Both the position numbers and the translations under genes were made by a program. A DNA stretch of 64,000 nucleotides, from the NCBI GenBank assembly GCA_965224275.1, contig CBDCYR010000002.1, positions 310,001 through 374,000 of the forward strand, written 5' to 3'. This document shows, one piece after another, positions 54,362-62,609 of the stretch (within the stretch, counting starts at the first letter, position 1; each line of letters begins with the position of its first letter). The notes beneath the pieces were generated by a model. The model saw nothing but the letters and a program-made list of their open reading frames with translations, did not search any database and was not told the origin of the DNA. This DNA comes from CAUZWH01 sp965224275 (lineage in GTDB: Bacteria; Pseudomonadota; Alphaproteobacteria; SHVV01).

Positions 54362-54390
54362 TTTCAAATCGGCGCAAAAGACCCTATATA
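54362..54390 (+). promoter_or_regulatory. predicted ssrA promoter
   Basis: TTTCAA (54362-54367) and TATATA (54385-54390) are separated by 17 bases, placing the start of the tmRNA precursor near 54397. The -35 is a partial match, the -10 is good. Confidence 0.5.
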
Positions 54391-54396
54391 TTGGCT

Positions 54397-54690
54397 GCCG
54401 GGCTTGCCCGGCTATGGTGATAAACGTTGCACGGAATAAGCGTTACGGACCCGGGGGCAGTACCCGGCGCCTCCACCACAAGCGCACGCGCTTGACGGTG
54501 CACCACATCAAGGTGCGCTTCTGATGGGGGCGAACCAGGATCGACGTGCGTGGTAAAGGTGTAATTTTTGCCCGGTATGATTCCGCCGTGACGGATCACA
54601 CTTTATAATTGCCAATGATAATGAGTTGGCTCTCGCTGCCTAAATGGTAAGCGCGGTTTGAGGGGCGCCGGGCAACAGAAGCCCCTCACT
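54397..54690 (+). ncRNA. ssrA: permuted (two-piece) tmRNA, tag ANDNELALAA
   Basis: As in other alphaproteobacteria the acceptor piece comes first. It ends GGGGGCAGTACCCGGCGCCT then CCACCA (to 54478). A spacer loop follows, then the 5' coding piece begins GGGGGCGAACCAGGATCGAC at 54526. GGGGGCG (54526-54532) pairs with CGCCTCC (54468-54474), forming the 7-bp acceptor stem with one G-U pair. The tag frame at 54611-54643 is GCC AAT GAT AAT GAG TTG GCT CTC GCT GCC TAA. A hairpin near 54661-54687 closes the coding piece. tmRNA rescues stalled ribosomes and tags the product for ClpXP. Exact ends are estimated. Confidence 0.93.
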
Positions 54691-54854
54691 ACTCTTCCTG
54701 ACAGTCACAGATCGCTTGCGCTAGCTTTGTCGACGGCAACCGTCCGCAACGTAGAGTTGACCTTGCGCTAGCTGGTGTTCCCCCATCGGCCCCTCTAGTA
54801 TTCAAAGTATCTCCAACGGCTGATGACGGTCGACTGCGGCCGCTATAGAAGGCG

Positions 54855-55370
54855 ATGAGTAAGGACCAGATGCACTACAAGGAGCTGGTCGACGACGCGT
54901 TGCGCGGCGTCGTTCGCAAAGCTCTGGCGCGTGTGGCTGAGTCCGGCCTTCCCGGCAACCACCACCTTTACGTCTCATTTCGTTCTCATTATCCGGGCGT
55001 TCTCGCACCCGAACACCTGCGGCAAAAATTTCCCGACGAGATCACAATCGTCCTTCAGCATCAGTTCTGGGGCCTCACGGTCGGCGAGGACAGTTTTGAA
55101 ATAACGTTGAGTTTCAACGGCGTTCACGAATTGCTGTCGGTGCCGTTTGACGCCTTAACCGGGTTTGTCGATCCGAGTGTTCGCTTCGGCCTGCAATTTC
55201 AGGTCGAAGGCAATGATGACGAAAGCACCGAAGGCGCGACAGACGGCGACACCAGCGACATCCCAAGCACGATGGACCTCGGCAATGAGCCGATCGAGGT
55301 GCCCACAGCCGGCAGCGATAGCGCTGATGGCGAGAACATCGTGACGCTCGACCAATTCCGCAAGAAATAG
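54855..55370 (+). CDS. sspB: SspB ClpXP adaptor
   Basis: 171 residues of the alphaproteobacterial SspB type (DUF2422-like): YKELVDDALRGVVRKALARV, HHLYVSFRSHYPGVLAPEHLRQKFPDEITIVLQHQFWGL and FDALTGFVDPSVRFGLQF. A disordered acidic linker is followed by the C-terminal ClpX-binding motif VTLDQFRKK. SspB hands tmRNA-tagged proteins to ClpXP. It lies 165 bases downstream of ssrA, so the tag-maker and tag-reader are neighbours. Confidence 0.93.
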   Translation: MSKDQMHYKELVDDALRGVVRKALARVAESGLPGNHHLYVSFRSHYPGVLAPEHLRQKFPDEITIVLQHQFWGLTVGEDSFEITLSFNGVHELLSVPFDALTGFVDPSVRFGLQFQVEGNDDESTEGATDGDTSDIPSTMDLGNEPIEVPTAGSDSADGENIVTLDQFRKK

Positions 55371-55760
55371 GCTGTGGGCTGATTGCGGATGGCAGATTGT
55401 TGATCCTTTCGTACGCAATTCTGGATGTTTCTGCGCGGGCTAATTTGCCCAGGGACACTGCAGGAATAGCCGGGAATCCGCGGGAATAGCAGGCCCGCTG
55501 TTCATCCGGAACGTTCTCGCAACATCCATGCGTGATTTCACAGGAATTACACATAAGACTCTTGATGCGTCAGAGATCGCGATACTTATAAGTGGACGGC
55601 CCCATGGCCGTCGCTATCTCCTACCTCAGAGACGAAGAGATGCGCCTGCTTGCACGGTGTCGCAACTGCGGCCGGTGCAAGGTCGCTTGCGGAAGTCGGG
55701 ATGTTGATTCGGTTCCTTCCTGGAACGACAAGCGGATCTCCAGCGTTTAGGAGTCAAATA
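55371..55760. other. 390-base interval at the edge of the accessory region
   Basis: Between sspB and the MBL-fold gene. A 48-codon plus-strand frame (55604-55750) has the cysteine pattern CRNCGRCKVAC (CxxCxxCxxxC), as in small 4Fe-4S proteins. It lacks a ribosome site and is probably coincidental or a remnant. No integrase fragment or repeat of the ssrA end was recognised. Confidence 0.4.
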
Positions 55761-56873
55761 CTAAGCAGCGAAGAGCGCGGATATTTCGGTTCCGCATGGA
55801 CAAGCATGGTCGAACTCAGTCCTGACCTCGACATCGCCGGAGTTCGAGATGCTCACTGTGATATCGCCTTTGCAAGGAATCACTCTTCGTCCCCCGTGCT
55901 CTGCGACCTGGTATAGCCACCGCCCCAACGTCGGCTCAATCCCACGGATGTTCTTGAAGTCGATGACTTCTGTACTCCACCGTGCCGCAAGATTGGTGCA
56001 TCGTGGCTGAATACCTCTATCTATTAACCAATGAAGCACGTCCTGGTGCGGGTGTGTGAGGCCGTTTGAGGAGATCACCGCCACGGGGTCATCCGCGACA
56101 TCAAATAAATTTCCTAGCGTATCGGCATCGCAATCGAGCTTCGAACCGTGGTGCGGTAGCTTCACCACTTTTGCTTGCAGAGTCTTGTTCAGAGGAGCCT
56201 GAACTCTTGTCCGATGCCAAAGCCAATTTCGTTTGGTCGCATCTCCGCCAAGAATAATACTCACACCGGCGTAGATAATATTGATTGCAGTACTTATTTC
56301 GTTTTCTCTTAGGCTTTCAACCACTAATGTCCCTCTGTCAATGGAGTCAAAGTATTGACCTTTTGCTCTGTTGGGTGGCTGTATCGAATAAAGTTCGACT
56401 GCCGCGAATCCGTCGGGCGAGAGTTGGTTGCCACCGCCACTAAGCTCTTGCCAGCGATCGGGGAGAAAGTTGTAGCTGGCGAACCTTAGTATTTTTACGA
56501 ATTCTTCAGCCCGCCTGGTAACTTCAGGATCGTCCTGTCTTTTCGCTATTTGATGGTAGATTCTAGCGAGCTTCTTCAACCGATCTTTGTGAGCAACAAG
56601 ATCTCCGAGGGGGTGGGTGTAGAACACGCCTACGCGACCAACGTAGTGCGTCAAAATATCGTACAGCCCCCTAAAATGATCATGATGGGGGTGAGTGAGA
56701 CATACGAACGAAAGCTCGTCGGCACCTAGCTCTTTCAGCTTGGTCAGGGCTTTCGGTTCTTCGTCTCGGGCGCAGTTGGAATCTACGACACCGTAGGCAG
56801 TCCCATCGTCGTGCTCGTGCTCAATCACGATTGAGTCACCGTGCTGGACGTTTAGAAAATGGAGTCTTAGCAA
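55761..56873 (-). CDS. MBL-fold hydrolase (ComEC C-domain/Rec2-like)
   Basis: 370 residues of the metallo-beta-lactamase fold: HFLNVQHGDSIVIEH start, then the metal motif THPHHDHFRGL (H61, H63, D65, H66). IIYAGVSIILGGDATKRNWLW and KVVKLPHHGSKLD supply later ligands. Standalone forms are common in defence- and mobile-island neighbourhoods. It is the last gene of a three-gene minus-strand operon, 24 bases after the middle gene. Substrate unknown; a nuclease or phosphodiesterase role is likely for the fold. Confidence 0.85.
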   Translation of the reverse strand: MLRLHFLNVQHGDSIVIEHEHDDGTAYGVVDSNCARDEEPKALTKLKELGADELSFVCLTHPHHDHFRGLYDILTHYVGRVGVFYTHPLGDLVAHKDRLKKLARIYHQIAKRQDDPEVTRRAEEFVKILRFASYNFLPDRWQELSGGGNQLSPDGFAAVELYSIQPPNRAKGQYFDSIDRGTLVVESLRENEISTAINIIYAGVSIILGGDATKRNWLWHRTRVQAPLNKTLQAKVVKLPHHGSKLDCDADTLGNLFDVADDPVAVISSNGLTHPHQDVLHWLIDRGIQPRCTNLAARWSTEVIDFKNIRGIEPTLGRWLYQVAEHGGRRVIPCKGDITVSISNSGDVEVRTEFDHACPCGTEISALFAA

Positions 56874-56897
56874 GTGGAGGACCGAACTGGCGTGCCG

Positions 56898-57374
56898 TTA
56901 CTCAGAGATCAACCAAGCCTCGATTTCGGCGTCGGTTTCCATTTCGCGATCTATTTCGCGTTCTTCAATTACTGGACGTTTGTAGCCGCTCGACGTATCG
57001 AGCTTGACCCAGACAGGTTTCCCGTACTCTGCGAGCGAACCTGGAATCAAATCCACCGGCAATGATATCTCAACCCGATCGTTCGGTAGCTGGCACGCTA
57101 GCGTCAAAGATACGTCGCCCACATAGCTCACGACGGCACGAAGCCTATTAAGCGGTCTATCTTGTGCTCGATCGGCTATTTGCCGATCGGTGCGTTCCAA
57201 ATCCTCGCTTCCTGTCTCGACAAAACTGACCACCGCGCGGTTGTCCGCATCAGTGACTATGCTGGAAGTCTCGAAGACGCCGCGCTCGCGACGCACGGAA
57301 CGATCTGTCTTCTCCGGATTCTGAGTGAGGAAATAGACAAGCTGTTGCGCTGCGCTGGTGTTAGTGCTGCTCAT
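56898..57374 (-). CDS. unknown protein, middle gene of the MBL operon
   Basis: The ATG at 57374 lies 8 bases after the upstream stop and gives 158 residues (MSSTNTSAAQQ...). The region RAVVSYVGDVSLTLACQLPNDRVEISLPVDLIPGSL looks like a beta-rich domain. The acidic C-terminus reads EEREIDREMETDAEIEAWL. No signal peptide. I do not recognise a family. Its tight spacing on both sides says it works with the MBL protein and the 252-residue protein. Confidence 0.65.
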   Translation of the reverse strand: MSSTNTSAAQQLVYFLTQNPEKTDRSVRRERGVFETSSIVTDADNRAVVSFVETGSEDLERTDRQIADRAQDRPLNRLRAVVSYVGDVSLTLACQLPNDRVEISLPVDLIPGSLAEYGKPVWVKLDTSSGYKRPVIEEREIDREMETDAEIEAWLISE

Positions 57375-57381
57375 AGCCCTG

Positions 57382-58140
57382 CTAGTCCGCTGCCATACCT
57401 TGCTCCACTTCATCGAGCACACTCTCAACGAGAGCCCAGCTAGTACGTGACCAACTCGCAAGGGTCATGCCGCGAAAGGAGAAGTTTTTCTCGAATACGT
57501 CAATATCAGCAGTGAAATGGTTCTGTGACAAGAGGTCTTTCTGCTCATCGTTCAACGTAAGGCTGTTGAATACGACGTTTTCAAGGTCAGACGTCGCCGT
57601 CGGACCGAAGGTGATTCTGAAGTTAGCCTCGTCTTCGCACGCTCCCACCGCTGTAACTGAAATATCGTCGATGCGACCTTTCACTGCTGTTTCCATACGT
57701 CCGAACCGGTCATTGGACAAAAAATTGGATCGATACCTACTAACCGGCGATTCGGGTGGATTATCCTCGCTTTTCGCCAAGCAGAACACACGCAGGCCAC
57801 AGCGAGTGAGGTCTTCTATGCGCAACGAGTCACATAATTCGTTGGTGATCTCGCTAAAGTTCTTGAATACATCAAATGCAGAAACCTCGTTGGGCTCGAC
57901 GCCCGACGCGGTTTCGAAAGCTCCGTTAATTGACGTGGGTTCGATTGAAAGATCTCGGTAGTGCAATTGTTGGTCCGACCACTTTGCTGTGTAGGGCTGC
58001 CGCGCTGGTGATCCACCAAGGTCGTCCCAAAACTCCTGACGCGTGCCATATATGATTTTCAGTGCATCTCCCGTCCGATTTAGGAACTCGTAGCAAACGG
58101 GAAAGTCCAGTCTAAAGATGAGGCGATGGACTTTTCTCAT
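57382..58140 (-). CDS. unknown protein, first gene of the MBL operon
   Basis: 252 residues: MRKVHRLIFRLDFPVCYEFLNRTGDALKII, a middle IEDLTRCGLRVFCLA segment and an acidic SVLDEVEQGMAAD end. Mixed alpha/beta, no membrane helix and no motif I can name. First gene of the three-gene operon. Codon use and GC are lower than the flanking housekeeping genes, in keeping with recent transfer. Confidence 0.65.
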   Translation of the reverse strand: MRKVHRLIFRLDFPVCYEFLNRTGDALKIIYGTRQEFWDDLGGSPARQPYTAKWSDQQLHYRDLSIEPTSINGAFETASGVEPNEVSAFDVFKNFSEITNELCDSLRIEDLTRCGLRVFCLAKSEDNPPESPVSRYRSNFLSNDRFGRMETAVKGRIDDISVTAVGACEDEANFRITFGPTATSDLENVVFNSLTLNDEQKDLLSQNHFTADIDVFEKNFSFRGMTLASWSRTSWALVESVLDEVEQGMAAD

Positions 58141-58354
58141 AGCCTGAACGTATCACTACGTAATGTTGAGGTGCGGTGTTTGGGTTATCGATAACACACT
58201 TACTTCATAATTGCGGCCGTTGTCGATTAGTCAGGACCCTGGGCGATTTCAAATCGGACCGATCGGCGCGACTACTCAAGCTGAGCCCAGTCAATCAACC
58301 CGAAGCGCACCCAACGCCGACACCATCAACTGAAGCTCCGGTGCAAGCTGGCTG

Positions 58355-59218
58355 CTACGCAACACCCACATCCCATGCCCGCGACGCATGATCTATCCGG
58401 TATAAACAGAACCGCTCTGAGGGAACGTTGAGCACGCCAGCACAGATTCGCAGCAACCCAACCTTATCTGGCCATACGTCATCCATCTCTTTGCATACTT
58501 GGTGTGTAGCCGTTAGCAGGCCCGCAACCCGCAACCGCTGACGCGTATAGTCAATCATCGTTTTCGGAGCGATCCGCCGCGTCTTGAAATAACGAGTTGT
58601 TGCGTTGAGTGCCGTGGAATCGGGATCGACGGGTTGGCCGAGGGCGTCTCTTATCTGAGGAAATCCCTGCCAAAAGGACCGGATTGTCTTGATCCATGTG
58701 TCCTTGAAGGTCTCACTCGCCTCGCACTGCTCAGGGTGAATCACCAAGTGATCAAGTTCGTTATTGAGCATGCCGGCCATTTGGCCATCTCGCTCTGGTT
58801 CTACTGCCCGAATTTCGGGCTGCCCTCGGACGTGCGCTATATGAAGGTGCAGGAGTTCATGATGGTAGTCGTCGTGGGTGAGGCTTAGTTCCTCGCCCGG
58901 ATAAAGAACGAGAGCATGATCGGGAGAACTCACAGCTTCTGGTTTGTTTGGTAGCGCACCTCCAAAAACAGGACCTTGGTAGCTATCTCGGAATTCCTGC
59001 CCGGACAGGACTTTCACTTCAAGCCCGCTCGCCGCTTCAATCTCCTCTACCAGGCGACGGCAATGCGAGGGGAGCGTTTCGAAGATTTCATCTGGCTTCA
59101 AGATGATTGCCTCACACGCGCGTACATCTAGCAAAACATCAAGCCCGTGACTTGCCTTCCAGCGCGACAATGCGTTTCTCGAGCTCGTGGGTTTCAAGAG
59201 CGCGTCGGTGAGCATCAA
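58355..59218 (-). CDS. HExxH-motif protein, possible zinc metallopeptidase
   Basis: Up to 287 residues. YHHELLHLHIAHVRG contains HELLH (residues 120-124), the zinc-protease HExxH motif. A candidate third-ligand region, NNELDHLVIHPEQ, lies about 25 residues later. The C-terminal half is helical and basic. The ATG start would overlap the 3' end of the next gene by 80 bases, so the real start may be a later TTG. No signal peptide, so it is likely cytosolic. Family not recognised. Confidence 0.6.
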   Translation of the reverse strand: MMLTDALLKPTSSRNALSRWKASHGLDVLLDVRACEAIILKPDEIFETLPSHCRRLVEEIEAASGLEVKVLSGQEFRDSYQGPVFGGALPNKPEAVSSPDHALVLYPGEELSLTHDDYHHELLHLHIAHVRGQPEIRAVEPERDGQMAGMLNNELDHLVIHPEQCEASETFKDTWIKTIRSFWQGFPQIRDALGQPVDPDSTALNATTRYFKTRRIAPKTMIDYTRQRLRVAGLLTATHQVCKEMDDVWPDKVGLLRICAGVLNVPSERFCLYRIDHASRAWDVGVA

Positions 59219-59594
59219 TAACGTTCGCCACGGTATTGCCCTCGGATGGCGTCAGTTCGCCCCTGGCGACGGCTTGAAGCACTGCCGACGCAGCTATTAC
59301 CGAATCCTGGGGGCCTTCCATTGCCGGCAATTCGAATGCAACGTGGGGCTCGCGAGCGTTTGGGCAAAGTTTGTGGGAGAGTGTGGCGGCCGCGGAAATT
59401 GATTGATCTAAGGTCGGGTAGACGGTTTCGGGCGCATCACCCTCTTTTGCCGCGGCGCGCTCTACCGGCTTGCCCTGCATCACATCAAGCAGAAAGCCGA
59501 ACGGGTCGCCTTCACCGATGCGCTCGCGGGTTGCAGCGCTGATTCTGTTTGGCGTGCCGGCTGTACGTCCGCCTGTTTTGGTGCCCTTCGCCAT
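59139..59594 (-). CDS. phage-like small protein (DUF5681/terminase-small-subunit-like N-terminus)
   Basis: 151 residues beginning MAKGTKTGGRTAGTPNRISAATRERI; the basic GRTAGTPNR start is typical of DUF5681-type phage packaging-related proteins. The rest is helical and ends in a coiled ALETHELEKRIVALEGKSR. It lies among other small phage-like genes. The assignment is by N-terminal pattern only. Confidence 0.55.
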   Translation of the reverse strand: MAKGTKTGGRTAGTPNRISAATRERIGEGDPFGFLLDVMQGKPVERAAAKEGDAPETVYPTLDQSISAAATLSHKLCPNAREPHVAFELPAMEGPQDSVIAASAVLQAVARGELTPSEGNTVANVIDAHRRALETHELEKRIVALEGKSRA

Positions 59595-59605
59595 CTACTT
59601 TTTGT

Positions 59606-59800
59606 CTACTTTAGACCGCCCGCTTTGCGCCCAAGATCGTTGAGAATGAACACCACCAATTGATTAGGTTCGGGGGTGACACCCTCGCGTTGCATGGCTT
59701 CTGGCTCAGTCTCGCCGCCGTTCACTTGGACAACCAATAGCCCGGCGCCTTCATACTGGTCGCCTTCTAGCTTCGATACGCGGCGTTCGAGATTCGACAT
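59606..59800 (-). CDS. small coiled-coil phage-type protein, paralogue A
   Basis: 64 residues beginning MSNLERRVSKLEGDQ, a short coiled coil followed by a beta-like LLVVQVNGGETEPEAMQREG and NQLVVFILNDLG. A second copy of the same design lies immediately upstream (59815-59994). Such pairs sit beside terminase genes in some tailed phages. Function unknown. Confidence 0.6.
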   Translation of the reverse strand: MSNLERRVSKLEGDQYEGAGLLVVQVNGGETEPEAMQREGVTPEPNQLVVFILNDLGRKAGGLK

Positions 59801-59814
59801 AGCCTTCCCCAGGC

Positions 59815-59994
59815 TCAGTAGTTGTTGATGATAACGATGAGGCGGTCATTCTGCTCAGCGCGGTTGACCCCCATGCGCTCGAAAGCCTCGTCCTCTGTCT
59901 CTCCGGCCTCAAGCACGACGACGTGGGCAATGCGCTGCCCGCTACCGTGGGGCTCCTCCAGCTTGGAAACTCGGCGCTCTAAATTCGACGACAT
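59815..59994 (-). CDS. small coiled-coil phage-type protein, paralogue B
   Basis: 59 residues, starting MSSNLERRVSKLEEP and continuing AHVVVLEAGETEDEAFERMGV and RLIVIINNY. It matches paralogue A across the N-terminal coiled coil, the GETE.EA segment and the final hydrophobic strand. The two are tandem duplicates 14 bases apart. Confidence 0.6.
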   Translation of the reverse strand: MSSNLERRVSKLEEPHGSGQRIAHVVVLEAGETEDEAFERMGVNRAEQNDRLIVIINNY

Positions 59995-60145
59995 AGGTTT
60001 TCCCCCTGTAATTCTGCGGGACGATCTCCATTGCCCCCATCTCGGAATGGGGCGAGAGTCCGGCCATGTGCTCTTTGGTTCGATACCTGGCCGTGGTGGG
60101 GATGGTGGCCCTGGCAGCGTGTGAGGCGCCTCAGCCGGTTGCTAA

Positions 60146-61077
60146 GAGTCCGACTCGAAACTCTATGTTTGATAACAGTACCTTGCGAGCCGCCTTGTGA
60201 GGAGTCGGATGTTGGCGACAAGAATCCATGCCTGTGCGGAGGCGATTGATTTCTCCCAATCCTTGGCCAGTCGACGGCATCGGTTGAGCCAGGCGAAGGT
60301 CCTCTCGACGACCCATCGTCTGGGCAGGAGCTCGAAGCCCTGGGCGGTGTCTGAGCGCTTGATGATCTCGAGCTTCCAGCGGCCGATGTCCTCAAGGGCG
60401 CCCTCGAGTTTCGGTCCCGCGTAGGCGGCGTCGGCGAAGAGGTGACGCAGCCGGGGGAAGCGATGACGGATCGATTTGAGGACCTCGGGCGCGCCGTCGC
60501 GGTCCTGGATATCGGCTGCGTGCACGATCAGGCCGACCAGCAGGCCGAGTGTATCGGTGACGATGTGACGCTTGCGGCCCTTGATCTTCTTGCCCGCGTC
60601 ATAGCCCCGAACACCACCGCTTTCCGTGGTTTTCACGCTCTGGCTGTCGATCACCCCGGCGCTCGGGCCGGCCTCGCGTCCTTCCAGCTCCCGGGCCGCC
60701 ATGACCAGGTGATGGTTGATGCTCTCCAGCAGGCCGTTGGAGCGCCAGTCGTAGAAATAGCGCTGGACCGTGGAAGGCGGAGGGAAGTCGTTCGGCAACA
60801 TCGCCCACTGGCAGCCCGTCGAGGCCATGTACATGACCGCATCCATGACATGGCGCAGGTCCGTCGTCCTCGGCCGGCCGATCTTCTTGCGCGGCGGCAT
60901 GAGCGGCGCGATCAACGCCCACTCTCGATCCGTCAGGTCGCTTGCGTAGCGCCCGCCACGGCGCTCATAATTCGGGCGAGTGATTTCGGTCCACATGTTG
61001 TGCCTCCTCGTTTGCTTTGACACAACCGAGTAAGCCACAACCGACTGAAATCACTCAACTAGTTTCGGGTTGGCCTC
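60146..61077 (-). mobile_element. IS5-family (IS1031-group) insertion sequence, copy 3
   Basis: 932 bp with the same ends as copies 1 and 2 and TAA duplications (60143-60145, 61078-61080). Inserted just after the signal peptide of the DUF2927-like lipoprotein, antisense to it. Confidence 0.95.
60163..60996 (-). CDS. IS5-family transposase (copy 3)
   Basis: 277 residues, same start and DDE motifs as copy 2, with the canonical ERTFAW motif. Appears intact. Confidence 0.95.
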   Translation of the reverse strand: MWTEITRPNYERRGGRYASDLTDREWALIAPLMPPRKKIGRPRTTDLRHVMDAVMYMASTGCQWAMLPNDFPPPSTVQRYFYDWRSNGLLESINHHLVMAARELEGREAGPSAGVIDSQSVKTTESGGVRGYDAGKKIKGRKRHIVTDTLGLLVGLIVHAADIQDRDGAPEVLKSIRHRFPRLRHLFADAAYAGPKLEGALEDIGRWKLEIIKRSDTAQGFELLPRRWVVERTFAWLNRCRRLAKDWEKSIASAQAWILVANIRLLTRRLARYCYQT

Positions 61078-61671
61078 TAAGCACACCAACCCGCGAGTTG
61101 AACGGTTGGCACAACAGTTCGAGGCGATTGCTTTTACCTGCGAGTTTAAAGCCGGCTGCGATCGGATCACCAAGTGGGCCGGACCTATTCGCATTGAGAC
61201 TCACGGCATGCCGGACGAGTTTCGGCCCAACGTTGAAAGTATCGCTCGCAGAGTGGCCAACTACACCGGGATGGATATCAGCTTCGTTCAATCGGGCGGG
61301 AATGTGCATTTCTGGTTTGGTAAGGAACCGCGCACCTACAAAGAAACCAACGCCACTTGCGGGACCACCACAACGGAAAATGAAAACTCCGAGATCATCC
61401 ACGCGGATATCTATATCAACCACAATCGGGTTTTCCCGTTCGTACCTAGTTGCATCATCGAAGAGTTCGTCCAGTCTGTGACTACGCTTGGTAACGATAG
61501 TGACGGTGTGTTCGAGCCCGTAGGCAGCATCTTTCGGAATACCCAATGGGCCGACGACCTAACCTCGACCGACATAATGCTCATTAAGGCTTCCGCTGAC
61601 GGCGCCATCAAAGCTGGAATGTCGAAACGAGAAGTAGCCCCGATCATTCGCAGGGTCCTTGCAGGGTTGCT

Positions 61672-62589
61672 CTAGTAAACCCCGCCTGGACCAGACACAC
61701 CCGCCTGGGCGTCAGCCTCCGCACCGGACATGCCGCTGTGTCCGCCGAGGCCGCTATCCGGCCCGACACCCCATCCACCATAGCCACCAGGATCAAGGCC
61801 GAGACTCGCGGCGAACATGTCGATTGCTTCCTGCTTCTTGTTCGACTGCGATGTAGTCGGAGCATTCGGGTCCGTCACATCGGGCGACTGAGTTATGAAG
61901 CTCGTAGACTTCGTTACGTTTCTCAAGTCGCGCTCGATATTGGGCGACGTGCCATTGACGATCGAGTTGTAGAGATCCCGAATCGTCGGCCAACCATTCT
62001 CGTCAAATATCCCGTTTATCGTTGTGGCGAACGGTGTCGTGAGAAACGAAAGCGCTTCCATCGGATCAGTCGGCTTGTTCGGGTCGAAGCCCTCCGGGAA
62101 GGCTCCACCAAAGTTGTCAGCGCCATTACCGCCACCAACACCCGGCAGCCCCGGTAGCTGTCCAAAGAACGGTTGAGGTGGGGTTGGCTGGGGCTCATTG
62201 GCCTGTTGGGTAAAGAACGCAGGCAAGTTTCGTGCGGCCAAATATGGGCTAATCACCGGCTGTGGTGGCGCGAATTGCTCGGCGTATTCGTCGCTCAATA
62301 AATACTGAGAAACCGCATCGTTGCGGTCGTTGTATTCTCGGTAAGGATCATCCGTTACCCCAGTGCCACCCGTAGCCCCACCACCGAACCTCTGCTCATA
62401 CAAACGCCGCCTGGAATCCTCAAACGCATTTGGGTTTTGCTTAAATCGATCAGCGTAGAGACTTGGCGCTGGCTGCCCCTGTTGCGCGGGGCGGTAATCA
62501 ACCGCGCGCCAGAAGGGATGATCTGGCGGGTATTGGCCCGGCGGATGTTGGGAGGTTGTGTTGTTTTGCAGAAATGGCATTTCTGGCAT
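61672..62589 (-). CDS. Pro/Gly/Asn-rich phage-type protein of unknown function
   Basis: 305 residues with long low-complexity stretches: a Pro/Gln-rich N-terminus (PPGQYPPDHPFW, QQGQPAPS), YNDRNDAVSQYLLSDEYAEQF, a PGLPGVGGGNGADNFGG core and a Gly-rich tail (GGYGGWGVGPDSGLGGHSG). This composition resembles internal-virion or structural phage proteins, but no family is named. Convergent with the interrupted lipoprotein gene and downstream of the SEL1 gene. Confidence 0.55.
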   Translation of the reverse strand: MPEMPFLQNNTTSQHPPGQYPPDHPFWRAVDYRPAQQGQPAPSLYADRFKQNPNAFEDSRRRLYEQRFGGGATGGTGVTDDPYREYNDRNDAVSQYLLSDEYAEQFAPPQPVISPYLAARNLPAFFTQQANEPQPTPPQPFFGQLPGLPGVGGGNGADNFGGAFPEGFDPNKPTDPMEALSFLTTPFATTINGIFDENGWPTIRDLYNSIVNGTSPNIERDLRNVTKSTSFITQSPDVTDPNAPTTSQSNKKQEAIDMFAASLGLDPGGYGGWGVGPDSGLGGHSGMSGAEADAQAGVSGPGGVY

Positions 62590-62609
62590 ATCGAAATATC
62601 CTTTGTTCC

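Larger units (their letters stand above)
60066..61675 (+). pseudogene. DUF2927-like lipoprotein gene interrupted by IS5-family copy 3
   Basis: The ATG at 60066 begins MCSLVRYLAVVGMVALAAC, a lipoprotein signal peptide with lipobox LAAC. Seven codons later comes the IS. After the element and one TAA duplication the frame resumes from 61081 (KHTNPRVERLAQQFEAIAF) to a stop at 61673-61675. Restored length is 224 residues. The C-terminus TSTDIMLIKASADGAIKAGMSKREVAPIIRRVL matches the intact DUF2927 lipoprotein at 17477-18124. The two 3' ends overlap the convergent gene by 4 bases. Confidence 0.85.
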
